Shown one piece after another: positions 32,908 to 42,452 of a stretch of DNA of 64,000 nt (position 1 is its first letter; the number at the start of each line of letters is the position of its first letter). The position numbers and the translations under genes were made by a program. Location: assembly GCA_026419835.1 (NCBI GenBank), contig JAOAKQ010000001.1:186001-250000 (forward strand). Direction: 5' to 3'. The notes beneath the pieces were generated by a model. That model saw only the letters and a list, made by a program, of their open reading frames with translations, searched no databases and was not told the origin of the DNA. The DNA comes from Sulfolobales archaeon (GTDB lineage: Archaea; Thermoproteota; Thermoprotei_A; Sulfolobales; NBVN01).

Positions 32908-33102
32908 CTACACAGCCTCAACTTTAGCTGGGTTGCTCCTCCTAGCCTTAACTACGAGCTTGGAACCGCAGACGGGGCATCGTATAAAAGCATAGCCTTC
33001 TCTAAGTGCTTTCTCACTAAAAGGTTCTAGTTCCTGCTTTCCAAAGATTTTACCGCACGTCCAGCACTTGTAGTATACAGACGACACCGCGCTCCCTCTC
33101 AA
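32908..33102 (-). CDS. rpoP: RNA polymerase subunit P (Rpo12)-like zinc ribbon
   Basis: A 64-residue protein with CWTCG near residues 13-17 and CPVCG near 42-46 and a basic end KLVVKARRSNPAKVEAV that resembles the C-terminus of archaeal RpoP. The loop between the cysteine pairs (EPFSEKALREGYAF) is longer than usual, and the protein exceeds the common size of about 48 residues. RpoP is likely but not certain; an unrelated small zinc ribbon remains possible. It precedes the PCNA gene on the same strand. Confidence 0.6.
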   Translation of the reverse strand: MRGSAVSSVYYKCWTCGKIFGKQELEPFSEKALREGYAFIRCPVCGSKLVVKARRSNPAKVEAV

Positions 33103-33184
33103 CTACGGCTTGAAGCAGGTAATAAACTTTAGAAAGGAGCGGAAAGACCTCAGAGAACTACTTGAATTCAGCGACCTTCGAGGT

Positions 33185-34441
33185 CTAGGGTTGACTGACG
33201 AATTTCTTAAGTTCTTCAACAAGTTTTTCAATTAACTCTCTAATTTTCTTCTCGTCCTCTGGGGTAGGTATAGCTCTTACCGCTACCGCTTGTCCTAAAA
33301 TTCGAAAACCAGCCTTACTCAATAGCTCCACAGCTTCCTTAACTGCGAACCCCCAAGAACCGGTATTTATGATAGCGGCCGCCCTACCTCTCCCCACCTG
33401 CTTGATGTATAGGTAGTTCATTGCCTCCCATACGGGTGGAAATACTGCGGCATCGTATGTTGGGTAGATGAATACCACGGCCCCGGAGTCCAATACGAAG
33501 TGAAGTATGTAGGATGGGTGAACTCTCGCAGCATCTATTAACTCGACTAGAACTCCGCTTTTTCTTAGTGATTCAGCTACCTTCTCGACTATCTCCTCAG
33601 TTCTCCCGTACATAGAGCCGTAGATTATGGATGCCTTCGCGTAGAGCTTGGGCTGTGATATATCCCTATATAGAGAAACTATCTTATCCACGTGCTTTCT
33701 GTACACAGGTCCGTGAGATGGTGCTAGTACAGATATCTTCAGCCCCAGCTTCTCGATCTTGCTTATAGCGTCTAAAGCATTTCTAGAGTATTTGAGCACT
33801 ATGTTAGAGAAGTACCTCCTGGCTTCCCCAAGGTAGTACTCTAAGTTTACTTCGTCATCAAATATACTGCCGATGAGAGCTCCGTACGAACCGAACGCAT
33901 CGCAGCTGAAGAGAACTCCCTCCTCCTCCAGGTACGTCATCATGGTTTCCGGCCAGTGAAGCCACGGTGTGTATATGAATCTGAGCGTCCTATCTCCTAA
34001 GCTGAGCTTCTCTCCATCCACCACTTCGACTATTCTCTCCTTAGGTATGTCGTAGAGAGTCTGGATAATTTTAGCACCAACTGGTGAAATAACGACGCGC
34101 GCGTTTCTAGCTAGACTTAGTAGAGTTGGGGTTGAAGCGTGGTGGTCCGGCTCCAGGTGGTTGATTACTACGTACTTCACTCTATCTAGGTCTCCGATTA
34201 CCTCCCTAATCTTCTCGATGTACTCGTAGGTCAGGTGCTTATCTACTCCATCAATAACGGCAACTCCTTCAGAACCTACAACAACGTAGGCGTTGTACGA
34301 GATACCGTCAGGTATAGGCCACAAAGACTCAAAGAGGTCTTTAACGCAGTCGTTTACGCCGACCCAGTAAACATCTTTCACTATCTGTCTAGGTCCTAGG
34401 GAGATGCGCTTAGTATCCGTGCAGTCCATTGCGCACACCAA
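33185..34441 (-). CDS. fprA: Flavodiiron protein (oxygen/NO reductase)
   Basis: A 418-residue protein. The N-terminal beta-lactamase-like diiron domain has HLEPDHHAST near 94-103 for iron binding, HWPETMMTYL, DAFGSYGAL and the last ligand in APSHGP near 241-246. A flavodoxin domain starts near residue 265 with IIYGSMYGRTEEIV, the FMN phosphate loop. Such enzymes reduce O2 to water (or NO to N2O) and protect anaerobes. ATG at 34429 is an alternative start. It diverges from the ABC operon across a 120-base gap. Confidence 0.95.
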   Translation of the reverse strand: MVCAMDCTDTKRISLGPRQIVKDVYWVGVNDCVKDLFESLWPIPDGISYNAYVVVGSEGVAVIDGVDKHLTYEYIEKIREVIGDLDRVKYVVINHLEPDHHASTPTLLSLARNARVVISPVGAKIIQTLYDIPKERIVEVVDGEKLSLGDRTLRFIYTPWLHWPETMMTYLEEEGVLFSCDAFGSYGALIGSIFDDEVNLEYYLGEARRYFSNIVLKYSRNALDAISKIEKLGLKISVLAPSHGPVYRKHVDKIVSLYRDISQPKLYAKASIIYGSMYGRTEEIVEKVAESLRKSGVLVELIDAARVHPSYILHFVLDSGAVVFIYPTYDAAVFPPVWEAMNYLYIKQVGRGRAAAIINTGSWGFAVKEAVELLSKAGFRILGQAVAVRAIPTPEDEKKIRELIEKLVEELKKFVSQP

Positions 34442-34561
34442 GATTAATATCTTCCAGTCATTTTTAACTAAGAATATCTAAAAGTGGACCGTGCGCGTTA
34501 ACGGCGCCTTATTCGCCAAGCACTCGAACCTTATTTTACTAAAGGCTAGTAAGGTACTCGG

Positions 34562-35581
34562 ATGGTCTTGGGGGACGCCGTAGTAGCGGAGAAGTTAGTC
34601 AAGAGGTTCGTTACGAAGAAGAGAACTGGCCTACTTCGCAGTTACAGCGAGGTTGTTGAAGCCCTAAGAGGAGTTTCCCTTAATGTAGGAGCTGGTGAAG
34701 TTGTCGGCTTACTAGGTCCTAATGGTGCTGGTAAGACTACCACGATTAAGATACTCTCAACACTACTCCTACCAGACTCTGGGTACGCATCCATATACGG
34801 TTACGACGTAGTTCGAGAAGCTTCCGAGGTGCGTAAGCTAATCGGGATCATGCTAACCGTTGAGAAGGGGTTCTACGGGAGACTCACCGGGAGGGAGAAC
34901 TTAGTCTACTTCGGCTCTCTCTACGGAATGGAGAGGCGGGAGCTTGAGAGGAGGGTCGATCACCTACTAGACTTAGTTGGACTCAAAGAGCTCGGGGGGG
35001 CTGACAGACTCTACGAGGAGTACAGTCTCGGAATGAAGGCTCGGCTAGCACTAGCTAGAGCCCTACTGAAAGACCCGCCGGTACTGCTACTCGACGAACC
35101 TACTCTAGGCCTCGACCCACCTTCAGCTAGGAAGATAAGGAGTTTAGTGAGGGAAATGGCTTCTAAAGAGGGGAAGTCCGTACTATACACATCGCACAAC
35201 ATGTTCGAAGTAGAGCTCGTTTGTGATAGAGTTATACTCATAAATAAAGGCGTTATCGTAGCGGAAGGAACTCCCGAGCGACTTAAGAGCATGCTACCCG
35301 ATGTGCGAGCTATAGAGGTGTACTCAAAGCAGCCACCTGGAAGTCTCGCTGAAGAAGTAGCTAAGCTCGGTCTCGAAGTTCGGGAGCAGAACCAGGTACA
35401 GGAAGGTCTGTACGTGCTCAAGATACTGGCTAGAAGACCTGACGAAGTAGTAGGTGACATAATGAAGATCGCGGTATCTAGAGGTATCGATATTGTGAGA
35501 ATGAAGGTGGAGGAACCCACACTCGAGGACGTCTTTATCTACTTTACTGAGAGGGGTGTTAGAGATCGGGAAGTTCACTAG
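34562..35581 (+). CDS. ABC transporter ATP-binding protein (DrrA-like)
   Basis: A 339-residue ATPase. Walker A GPNGAGKTTT near residues 49-58, signature-like EEYSLGMKARLALARAL near 154-170, Walker B VLLLDEPTLGLDP near 176-188 and H-loop YTSHNMFEVE. A C-terminal extension of about 110 residues resembles drug/antibiotic exporters of the DrrA type. It overlaps the first permease by 26 bases, so the three genes form one unit. The substrate is unknown. Confidence 0.92.
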   Translation: MVLGDAVVAEKLVKRFVTKKRTGLLRSYSEVVEALRGVSLNVGAGEVVGLLGPNGAGKTTTIKILSTLLLPDSGYASIYGYDVVREASEVRKLIGIMLTVEKGFYGRLTGRENLVYFGSLYGMERRELERRVDHLLDLVGLKELGGADRLYEEYSLGMKARLALARALLKDPPVLLLDEPTLGLDPPSARKIRSLVREMASKEGKSVLYTSHNMFEVELVCDRVILINKGVIVAEGTPERLKSMLPDVRAIEVYSKQPPGSLAEEVAKLGLEVREQNQVQEGLYVLKILARRPDEVVGDIMKIAVSRGIDIVRMKVEEPTLEDVFIYFTERGVRDREVH

Positions 35582-36374
35582 CTTAGTTAGAGCTGAGATG
35601 AGACTCGTCTACGCCTACTTCTTTAGAAGGAAGAGCCTGGTGGTCATGTACCTAGCCTGGCCTTATATCTCGACAGCATTTATGCTAGTGTTTGGATACA
35701 GTGTTGGCTCACCGAAGTTCTTTGCGGAAAGAGTCGGTGTTGAAGCACCCCTCTTTCTAGTAGTTGGTAGCTACCTACTCTTCTCTATAATGGCTATTGT
35801 AGACGACATTATGTGGAGACCTATATTCGACGAGAACTCCGGAGTGCTGCCGTACGTACTATCGAGTCCGACTAGCGTTGTACTACACTACGTGTCTATA
35901 CCGATACCTAGGTTCACTCTCTCCGTAGCTCTAGGAGCGGCCGCTCTTCTCCCGGTATCGATAGTATACAAGGGTTTCGAAGGACTTCTAGTAAGTCTAG
36001 CCGTAATCGCACTGTCCATACTATCCGCAGCTGTATTTATTCCTCTAGCTACAGCCCTAGGTCTAGGACTCTACGTTACCGGTGGCGAGAACTGGCGAGC
36101 TATAAGTTTTCTCAGACCGCTACTCCTCGTATTGATCGGAGTTTACTACCCGAGGTGGTTAATGAGCTTACCTCTCTACATCTTATCGTCTCTACTACCA
36201 CCAGCTCACTGCGTAGAGGTGGTCCAGAGGGTTTTAGTCGGTATGGTTGAAGTACAACTGGTTACCGTACCACTAGTTCTAGCTACGGCCCTAGGTATCC
36301 TATACAGTCCCGGAATGCTGAGGGTTTCAGCTATGTGGGAACTTAAGAAACTGAGGGAAGGTGTGAAGGTGTGA
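35556..36374 (+). CDS. ABC-2 type permease
   Basis: A 272-residue membrane protein with six hydrophobic segments (near 30-48, 60-80, 112-130, 135-160, 180-200 and 226-245) and the ABC-2 feature that the largest conserved block surrounds TM3-TM4. GTG start inside the ATPase gene. It pairs with the following permease of similar size, suggesting a heterodimeric channel. Confidence 0.82.
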   Translation: MLEIGKFTSLVRAEMRLVYAYFFRRKSLVVMYLAWPYISTAFMLVFGYSVGSPKFFAERVGVEAPLFLVVGSYLLFSIMAIVDDIMWRPIFDENSGVLPYVLSSPTSVVLHYVSIPIPRFTLSVALGAAALLPVSIVYKGFEGLLVSLAVIALSILSAAVFIPLATALGLGLYVTGGENWRAISFLRPLLLVLIGVYYPRWLMSLPLYILSSLLPPAHCVEVVQRVLVGMVEVQLVTVPLVLATALGILYSPGMLRVSAMWELKKLREGVKV

Positions 36375-37177
36375 GAAAGCTGGTTCGCTCAGCTAGAGCT
36401 GTTTTAGTAGCTTACTTTACCGCTGAGTTAATTAGAAGTAAGGGTCTGGTATACGGATTTCTATCGGTTGCCGTTTGGTTATCTATGTTCGTCGTACCGG
36501 CGTCTCTGTTCATCGGGGAGGAGGTTGCGCGCCCAGCTTTAACCAGTATCTTAGTAGGTATCGCAGTTTTTCTAGCCTATAGCGTAGCTACGTGGGATTG
36601 GGCCCTACTTTTAAGATGGTTAATACAGCTAGGAGTACTTGAGTACGTAATAGCTTCCGGTAGTCCGATAATCGCTCACTACATAGGGACGGTACCTGTA
36701 TCAATAGCTTGGTACTTGATAGCTCTAGGAGTTGCGTATGTTGTGGTTAGTGTTTTCCTTGGACCGCCGAGCGTTGCGGTGGTAGACCCTCTCGCATTTA
36801 CTGCAGGTGCGTGCTCTCTAGTGCTAGTTCTTCTAGCCTACTCCTTCATACTGGGCGGTACAGTACTATCCGTCGGTACTGCCGGGCCTGTAGTAGAGTT
36901 CATTGCGTGGATTCTCCCGATAGCTACTGGAGGTGTGACGCCGTTAGCATTCATGCCGAAACCCATTCAAATAGTCGCGTACTTAACTCCATTCAGCTAC
37001 CCGGCGGAACTACTTAGATACTCCCTCGGAGTTCTACCCCCTCTACTAGACCCAAGACTAACTATGGCTATAGGAATCAGCTACTCGGTAGCTTTCTTCA
37101 CCACGTCGTTTCTGTATCTCAACTACCAAATGAAGAAGTTACTGAAAGAAGGAGTTAAATCTGTAGCTCTATTCTAG
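36371..37177 (+). CDS. Second ABC-2 type permease
   Basis: A 268-residue membrane protein with six hydrophobic segments and the segment ATGGVTPLAFMPKPIQIVAYLTPFSYPAELLRYSLG near residues 185-220, a typical ABC-2 permease motif (P-x-x-x-P followed by a tyrosine-rich loop). It overlaps the preceding gene by 4 bp. Last gene of the exporter unit. Confidence 0.82.
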   Translation: MRKLVRSARAVLVAYFTAELIRSKGLVYGFLSVAVWLSMFVVPASLFIGEEVARPALTSILVGIAVFLAYSVATWDWALLLRWLIQLGVLEYVIASGSPIIAHYIGTVPVSIAWYLIALGVAYVVVSVFLGPPSVAVVDPLAFTAGACSLVLVLLAYSFILGGTVLSVGTAGPVVEFIAWILPIATGGVTPLAFMPKPIQIVAYLTPFSYPAELLRYSLGVLPPLLDPRLTMAIGISYSVAFFTTSFLYLNYQMKKLLKEGVKSVALF

Positions 37178-37293
37178 AGCGGCACTCAGCTCCCCGCTCA
37201 CGCACCACGACCCTCTGCGTCTAGGAATTTGTAGCTCTCTCTATTTAAGTTGAGCTATAGAGTTGGTTTAGGGTAGCTAGAGGGTCACTTAGT

Positions 37294-39027
37294 ATGTCCG
37301 CTAAGGAGGTACCTGGAGATAAGTACGATAGCGTAGTCGACTTAGCTAAGAGGAGGGGTTTCTTCTGGCCCTCGTACGAGATCTACGGAGGTGTTGCCGG
37401 TTTCTACGACCTGGGACCCCTAGGCACTGCGCTTAAGATAAACATAGTTAATCTATGGAGAGAGTACTTCGTACTGAAGCACCAAGACATAGTTACTGAG
37501 ATCGAGACACCAGTCATAGCGCCGGAAGTAGTGCTTAGAGCTAGTGGTCACCTAGACCACTTCACGGACCCTATAATTGAGTGTCTTAACTGTGGGAGGA
37601 AATACAGAGCCGACCACCTGATCGAAGAAAACACTGGTCTGAAGGTTGAGGGGTACGGTGTCGAAGAGCTGGATAGGATAGTTAAAGAGAGGGGGTTGAG
37701 GTGTCCTCAGTGTGGTGGTTTGCTGGGTGATGTAAGAACGTTCAATCTACTGTTTAAAACTACTATCGGGCCATACTCATCTGACGTAGGGTACCTAAGA
37801 CCTGAGGCCGCTCAGGGAATCTTCTCAGCCTTTAGGAGAGTCTTCATCTCGATGAGGGAGAAGCTACCGCTGGGAATAGCTCAGATAGGTAGGGTAGCTC
37901 GAAACGAGATCTCACCGAGGCAGGGCATGGTTAGACTCAGGGAGTTCACGATTATGGAAGTAGAGTTCTTCCACGACCCCGAGGGCGACGACCCTCCGTG
38001 GGATAGGTTCTCGGGAAAGCTGAGAGTACTACCAGCTGAGTTAAGACAGAGAGGTGGGGAGAAGCCCATCGAGATAGACGTGATTGAAGCGATTGAAGAG
38101 GGCGTTATTAAGAATAGGTGGTTGGGTTACTGGATGTGTGTTGCTAGAGACTTCGTTAGAGAGCTCGGGATAGACTACGGCGACATGTTCTTCGAAGAGA
38201 AGATGCCCTACGAGAGGGCTCACTACTCAGCCCAGACATTCGACCAGCTAGTTAGAGTAAGTCGCTGGGGGTGGATCGAGGTCTCCGGTCATGCCTATAG
38301 AACGGACTACGACTTGAGGAAACACATGGAGTTCTCCGGTGAAGATATGAAGGTGTTCAAACCCTTCAAAGAACCTAAGGTAGTTGAAGTAGAGAAAGTG
38401 GTTGTTGATAAAGCTGTTCTAGGTAGAGTTCTCGGCCCATCCCTAACTTCGTTTCTCGAAGTTTTGAAGAACGTGAGCGTTGATGACGTGAAGAAAGCTC
38501 TGGAGAGCTCTGGAGAAACTATAGCTATATCGGGCTTCCGCATCCCGCGGTCGGCGGTAAGAATTATGAAGGAGTTAGAGAAGGTCTCCGGTACTAAGAT
38601 CGTTCCTCACGTAGCGGAACCTTCGTTTGGTGCTGAGAGACTAGTGCTGGTAGTTCTCGATAAGGCTTATTCTGAGGAAGAGAACAGGGTGGTCCTTAAG
38701 ATACCCAAGAAAATAGCTCCGGTAAAGGTAGCTATATTCCCACTACTCGAAAGAGAGGAACTCGTGAGGGTAGCTAGGAAGATCTACGCGGACCTTACGG
38801 CTCTAAGACTTACGGTACTCTACGACGAAAGCGGTAGTATCGGGAGGAGATACGCGAGAGCTGACGAGATAGGCGTTCCGTACGCCGTGACTGTAGACTA
38901 CCAGACGCTGACCGACAGTACGGTTACTATTAGAGATAGAGACACTAGGCAGCAGATACGTGTTAGCGTCAGAGACCTCTACGAAAAGCTTCTAGAGCTG
39001 CTGGACCTCAAACTGAGAGTATCTTAG
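37294..39027 (+). CDS. glyS: Glycyl-tRNA synthetase (archaeal/eukaryal type)
   Basis: A 577-residue class II enzyme. The N-terminal RRGFFWPSYEIYGGVAGFYDLGPLG is the family signature. A zinc-ribbon-like insertion has CLNCGRKY near 97-104 and CPQCGG near 137-142, followed by motif 2 in the PEAAQGIFSAFRRV region and RVARNEISPRQGMVRLREFTIMEVEFF. The anticodon-binding domain occupies the last 110 residues. TATA-like CTATTTAAG lies near 37240-37248. It converges with metG. Confidence 0.96.
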   Translation: MSAKEVPGDKYDSVVDLAKRRGFFWPSYEIYGGVAGFYDLGPLGTALKINIVNLWREYFVLKHQDIVTEIETPVIAPEVVLRASGHLDHFTDPIIECLNCGRKYRADHLIEENTGLKVEGYGVEELDRIVKERGLRCPQCGGLLGDVRTFNLLFKTTIGPYSSDVGYLRPEAAQGIFSAFRRVFISMREKLPLGIAQIGRVARNEISPRQGMVRLREFTIMEVEFFHDPEGDDPPWDRFSGKLRVLPAELRQRGGEKPIEIDVIEAIEEGVIKNRWLGYWMCVARDFVRELGIDYGDMFFEEKMPYERAHYSAQTFDQLVRVSRWGWIEVSGHAYRTDYDLRKHMEFSGEDMKVFKPFKEPKVVEVEKVVVDKAVLGRVLGPSLTSFLEVLKNVSVDDVKKALESSGETIAISGFRIPRSAVRIMKELEKVSGTKIVPHVAEPSFGAERLVLVVLDKAYSEEENRVVLKIPKKIAPVKVAIFPLLEREELVRVARKIYADLTALRLTVLYDESGSIGRRYARADEIGVPYAVTVDYQTLTDSTVTIRDRDTRQQIRVSVRDLYEKLLELLDLKLRVS

Positions 39028-39084
39028 AGCTATGCGAAGGGCCGATCCGCTAAGCGGGGCGTGACTGCGCGAAGAGACCCGTAC

Positions 39085-40821
39085 CTAGAATTTGAGTGCT
39101 TCAGGTCTCTGCGTGTTCACTCTTTCTCTCACAGAACTTAGAAGAGCTTCTCTCCTCTCGGGATCGAGTAGAACTGCAGTTAACTCCCTCGGAATCTTGG
39201 TGAATACTATCTTAGGCTCCAAAATTCTGTGTCTATCTCTAGTGAGCTCGCTCGGAGTGCTTTTTACAACTAGTTTCTCACAGCTCCCCACGCCCATAGC
39301 GTTCAGTAGGGTTGCCGAGTTGGTGGGCATTATTGGGTGCAGCATTACCGCTAGGTATAGACTTAGCTTAAAGCAAATACTTAGTGTTGTCTTAACGCTC
39401 TCCGGGTCGTCCCTAATTCTAAACCACGGAGCTTTCTTAGTTATGTACTGATTTCCGAGTCTAGCTAGCTCGACTACCACGTCCGTAGCTCGCCTAATCT
39501 CAGCTCTATCCATGTACTGTACGTACCTAGACCAACTTCTCTCAATTTCATTGAGAACCTCTTCATCCACATCTTCAACCCTACCCACTTCAGGAACTTC
39601 TCCACCGAAGTACCTCCATATCAGTGTGAGAGTTCTGTGTATGAAGTTGCCTATATCGTCGTTCAACTCGCTATTCACTACTCTAACGAACTCGCTCCAC
39701 TTAAAGCTTGTGTCCTTATCTTCCGGCCTCATCCTCATTAAAGCAAATCTCCAGCTATCTACATCACCGAATATTTCAATAGCTTCATCAGACCAGACAC
39801 CCACCCTCCTGCTCTTACTAAACTTCTCCCCTTCGTACAGAAGGTACTCCGTCGCCGAGATTATGTCCGGCAGCTTGTATCTTCTTCCTGAAGCTAGAAT
39901 AAGTGCTGGAAATATTATTGCGTGAAAAGGTATGTTGTCCTTACCGATGAAGTAAGCTGTCATAGTGCCGGGGTTGGACCAGAGCTCCAGCCACTCGTCG
40001 CGGTTTTCGGTAGTCGAGAAGAACTCCTTAGTTGCCGATATGTAGCCCAGCAGTGCGTCGAACCACACGTAGATAGTCTTGTCCTGCGCACCTCTGAACG
40101 GTGCCGGGATACCCCACGCAACATCTCTAGTTAGAGCTCTCGGCTCTAGCCCGGACTCAATCCACGATATCGAGTACTTCTTAACGTTTTCACCTAGGAG
40201 GTCGTGGTTCTTCAACCAATCGTGGACCTTGCTCTCTAATCTATCCAGTCTGAAGAACCAGTGCTTTCTGGATACGAAGATCGGTCTACCACCGCAGAAT
40301 GCGCACTTCGGGTTGACCAGGAGGTCTGGATCAAGTATTCTACCGCACTTATCGCACTGATCCCCGCGAGCGTCTTCGTAGCCGCAGTAAGGGCAGGTCC
40401 CCGATATGAATCTATCGGCTAGGTAGAGCCGGTCTACGGGGCACCACGCAACGAACTGCTCTCGAGTCTCTACGTACCCGTTTCTCTCGACGTCCAGAAG
40501 GAAGTCTCGGACGAAGTCTTTATGTATCTCAGACTCGGTCCTCGTGTAGTTATCGAAGGAGATATTCCACAGCTTCCAGATGCGCAGTATGTAGCTATGT
40601 GCCTGGTCTGTGAAGACCCTCGCTTCGAAACCCTTCTTCCTAGCCTCTATCTCGATGACCGTCCCGTGCTCGTCACTTCCACTAACAAAGACTACTCTAT
40701 GCCCCCTCATCCTCAGGTATCTCGCAAAGACGTCTGCCGAGAGTACACTACCTACTAGAGTACCTAGGTGGGGTACTCCGTTTACGTACGGCCAGGCAGA
40801 TGTAACGATCCAGTTTTCCGT
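39085..40821 (-). CDS. metG: Methionyl-tRNA synthetase with no canonical start codon
   Basis: The conserved protein reads NWIVTSAWPYVNGVPHLG..SADVFARYLRMRGH, then GSDEHG, zinc-knuckle cysteines (CPYCG, CDKCG, CAFCG), and FSKSRRVG (KMSKS-like). The first in-frame ATG, at 40710, would delete the PHLG (HIGH) motif and so cannot be the true start. Upstream, the frame is closed by TGA at 40827-40825, directly after an in-frame GTG at 40830, and no ATG, GTG or TTG lies between. I place the end at the ACG at 40821 as the shortest reasonable start; the real start is unknown. A TATA-like element at 40851-40860 predicts transcription from about 40829. Confidence 0.9.
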   Translation of the reverse strand, partial: TENWIVTSAWPYVNGVPHLGTLVGSVLSADVFARYLRMRGHRVVFVSGSDEHGTVIEIEARKKGFEARVFTDQAHSYILRIWKLWNISFDNYTRTESEIHKDFVRDFLLDVERNGYVETREQFVAWCPVDRLYLADRFISGTCPYCGYEDARGDQCDKCGRILDPDLLVNPKCAFCGGRPIFVSRKHWFFRLDRLESKVHDWLKNHDLLGENVKKYSISWIESGLEPRALTRDVAWGIPAPFRGAQDKTIYVWFDALLGYISATKEFFSTTENRDEWLELWSNPGTMTAYFIGKDNIPFHAIIFPALILASGRRYKLPDIISATEYLLYEGEKFSKSRRVGVWSDEAIEIFGDVDSWRFALMRMRPEDKDTSFKWSEFVRVVNSELNDDIGNFIHRTLTLIWRYFGGEVPEVGRVEDVDEEVLNEIERSWSRYVQYMDRAEIRRATDVVVELARLGNQYITKKAPWFRIRDDPESVKTTLSICFKLSLYLAVMLHPIMPTNSATLLNAMGVGSCEKLVVKSTPSELTRDRHRILEPKIVFTKIPRELTAVLLDPERREALLSSVRERVNTQRPEALKF

Positions 40822-40870
40822 ACTTCACACCCGAACTAGCTCTGCGCTAAAACTTTAATGCGCTCACGGA

Positions 40871-41962
40871 GTGTTGTGGGGGCTTGGTAGTTTGAGAAGA
40901 ACGGCTTACTCCATCTACTCTAGGTACCCTATTTTAATGAGTTTAGAAGAGCTAACTAGAATGCTACTTGGGGAAGCACTAGACGTTAAGAACTTCATTG
41001 AGTACGCGAAAACTTTCGTGGATAGAGCTGTAGCCAGAATAAAGCACGCTGTGGATGGCTCGCACTACGAACCAGTAGAGGACCCTCTAGTGGAGCTCCC
41101 GAGTTTCTATCTAGCTATAGCACTTGCGCAGCACACTCACAGCTGGCTTTTGAAGAGACTAGCGGACCGCGAGGGGAAGAGGGCTAGCTCGGAAATTATG
41201 AAGGAGAGGGATGTAGACGCAGTAAACATACTTAGAAGTCTAGGTATTGAAGTAGAGTACGTTGGTGAGTTAGATGGGTGCGGTCATAGAGTGGTTCTAG
41301 GTAGGTCCGGGTCGAGAGAAACGATAGCGTGTTTTCCGTATAGAACTACCGTTCCAAGGTATCTCAGGTACTCTGAAAAACTTCTTACAGAACCCAGTTG
41401 GAAGTTAGTTAATCGAATAGTACTTAAAGGCTACGTATACCTAAGTAGGAAAGACCTAGCTAGGCTAGCTGAGGAATCGGTAAAGTGGAGAGTACTTGAG
41501 TACGGAAGGATTTTTTCGGAGAGATCTATCGGCGAACTACTCGGGGACTACTTAGACGTAGTTAGGCAGCTCGTACCGAAAAAAGTCCTAGAGAGAGAGG
41601 TGAGAGAAGTACCGAAGAAGGTGGAGAAGGCCTTCCCCCCATGCATGTCCAGGCTTAAGGACGCTTTATCTCGAGGAGAACACCTGAGCCACCACCAACG
41701 CTTTTCTCTAGCAACCTTCATGCTCTTGGTAGGTTACAGCGTTGACGAGGTAGTCAATGCTTTCCGAACTTCGCCAGATTTCGAAGAGAAAATAGCTAGG
41801 TACCAAGTAGAGCACCTAGCCGGTCTTAGAGGTAGCGGGAAGAGGTATAGAACGTATAGCTGTGAGAAAATGAAGTCTCTCGGTCTCTGCGTAGCGGAGT
41901 GCAGTACTAGAACTCCACTTCAGTACTATAGGAGAGCTGTTAGAGAACTAAAAACTCTATGA
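40871..41962 (+). CDS. priL: DNA primase large subunit
   Basis: A 363-residue protein of the archaeal/eukaryal PriL family. The N-terminal helical part with YSRYPILMS is followed by the C-terminal iron-sulfur domain, with cysteines in FPPCM near 257-261, YSCEKMKSLGLC near 330-341 and a further cysteine in AEC. LSHHQRFSLATFML near 275-288 is highly conserved. It regulates primer synthesis by PriS. GTG start at 40871; TTG at 40892 is an alternative. Its last 23 bases overlap the convergent gene. Confidence 0.93.
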   Translation: MLWGLGSLRRTAYSIYSRYPILMSLEELTRMLLGEALDVKNFIEYAKTFVDRAVARIKHAVDGSHYEPVEDPLVELPSFYLAIALAQHTHSWLLKRLADREGKRASSEIMKERDVDAVNILRSLGIEVEYVGELDGCGHRVVLGRSGSRETIACFPYRTTVPRYLRYSEKLLTEPSWKLVNRIVLKGYVYLSRKDLARLAEESVKWRVLEYGRIFSERSIGELLGDYLDVVRQLVPKKVLEREVREVPKKVEKAFPPCMSRLKDALSRGEHLSHHQRFSLATFMLLVGYSVDEVVNAFRTSPDFEEKIARYQVEHLAGLRGSGKRYRTYSCEKMKSLGLCVAECSTRTPLQYYRRAVRELKTL

Positions 41963-42452
41963 ACTCGTATCCGGGTACTTCAGACCCTTTCTTCACGTCG
42001 AAGTATATGATTCGCTCATCTACGAAATAGTGGGGAAAACCGAATTCGGCTCTAGTTATCTTGAAGTTCTCCGGGAAAACCCACATAACCCTGTAATCGT
42101 ACTCGACCTTCTCTTTCTCGTAGTGGTTTTCGTAGAGATTGATGCCTTCAGATACGTTCCCTCTGAAGAATATGAGAAACTCTACGTAAGGTCTCTTCGT
42201 AGAAGATAGAAAGCCTATCTCTACGTGAGCTACTCTAGCCTTAACTTCCTTCTTGTTAACTAAGATCTTCTCCAGGTCTAGGAACGTCTGCATGTTCTTC
42301 CTCATAGTCTCGATTTCTAGTTTCCTACCCTGCGGCGTCGAAACCGAGTAGTAGAGCTCCTCATCAGGGTCCCAGTAGAAGAACAGTATCTTCTGCCTAA
42401 ACTCACCACTAGAATCAACGCTAAAGAAACCGTACCCGTACCTCGGCTTCAA
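41940..42452 (-). CDS. Uncharacterised protein translationally coupled to Lrp regulator
   Basis: A 170-residue protein if translated from TTG at 42452, whose bases overlap the Lrp stop as TTGA. A longer frame exists upstream but only mirrors the Lrp gene in another frame. The sequence is beta-rich with aromatic strands (RYGYGFFSVD, KILFFYWDPDEELYYSVS, VEFLIFFRGN, RIIYFDVKKG). I do not recognise it. The tight coupling suggests that it works with or is controlled like the regulator. It overlaps priL by 23 bases at the 3' end. Confidence 0.6.
   Translation of the reverse strand: MKPRYGYGFFSVDSSGEFRQKILFFYWDPDEELYYSVSTPQGRKLEIETMRKNMQTFLDLEKILVNKKEVKARVAHVEIGFLSSTKRPYVEFLIFFRGNVSEGINLYENHYEKEKVEYDYRVMWVFPENFKITRAEFGFPHYFVDERIIYFDVKKGSEVPGYEFIEFLVL

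Noticed and set aside
40821-40830. Selenocysteine at the TGA in the second codon of metG
   Set aside because: Archaeal selenocysteine is known from methanogens and a few other lineages, no SECIS-like element is evident, and a second-position selenocysteine in MetRS has no precedent that I know.
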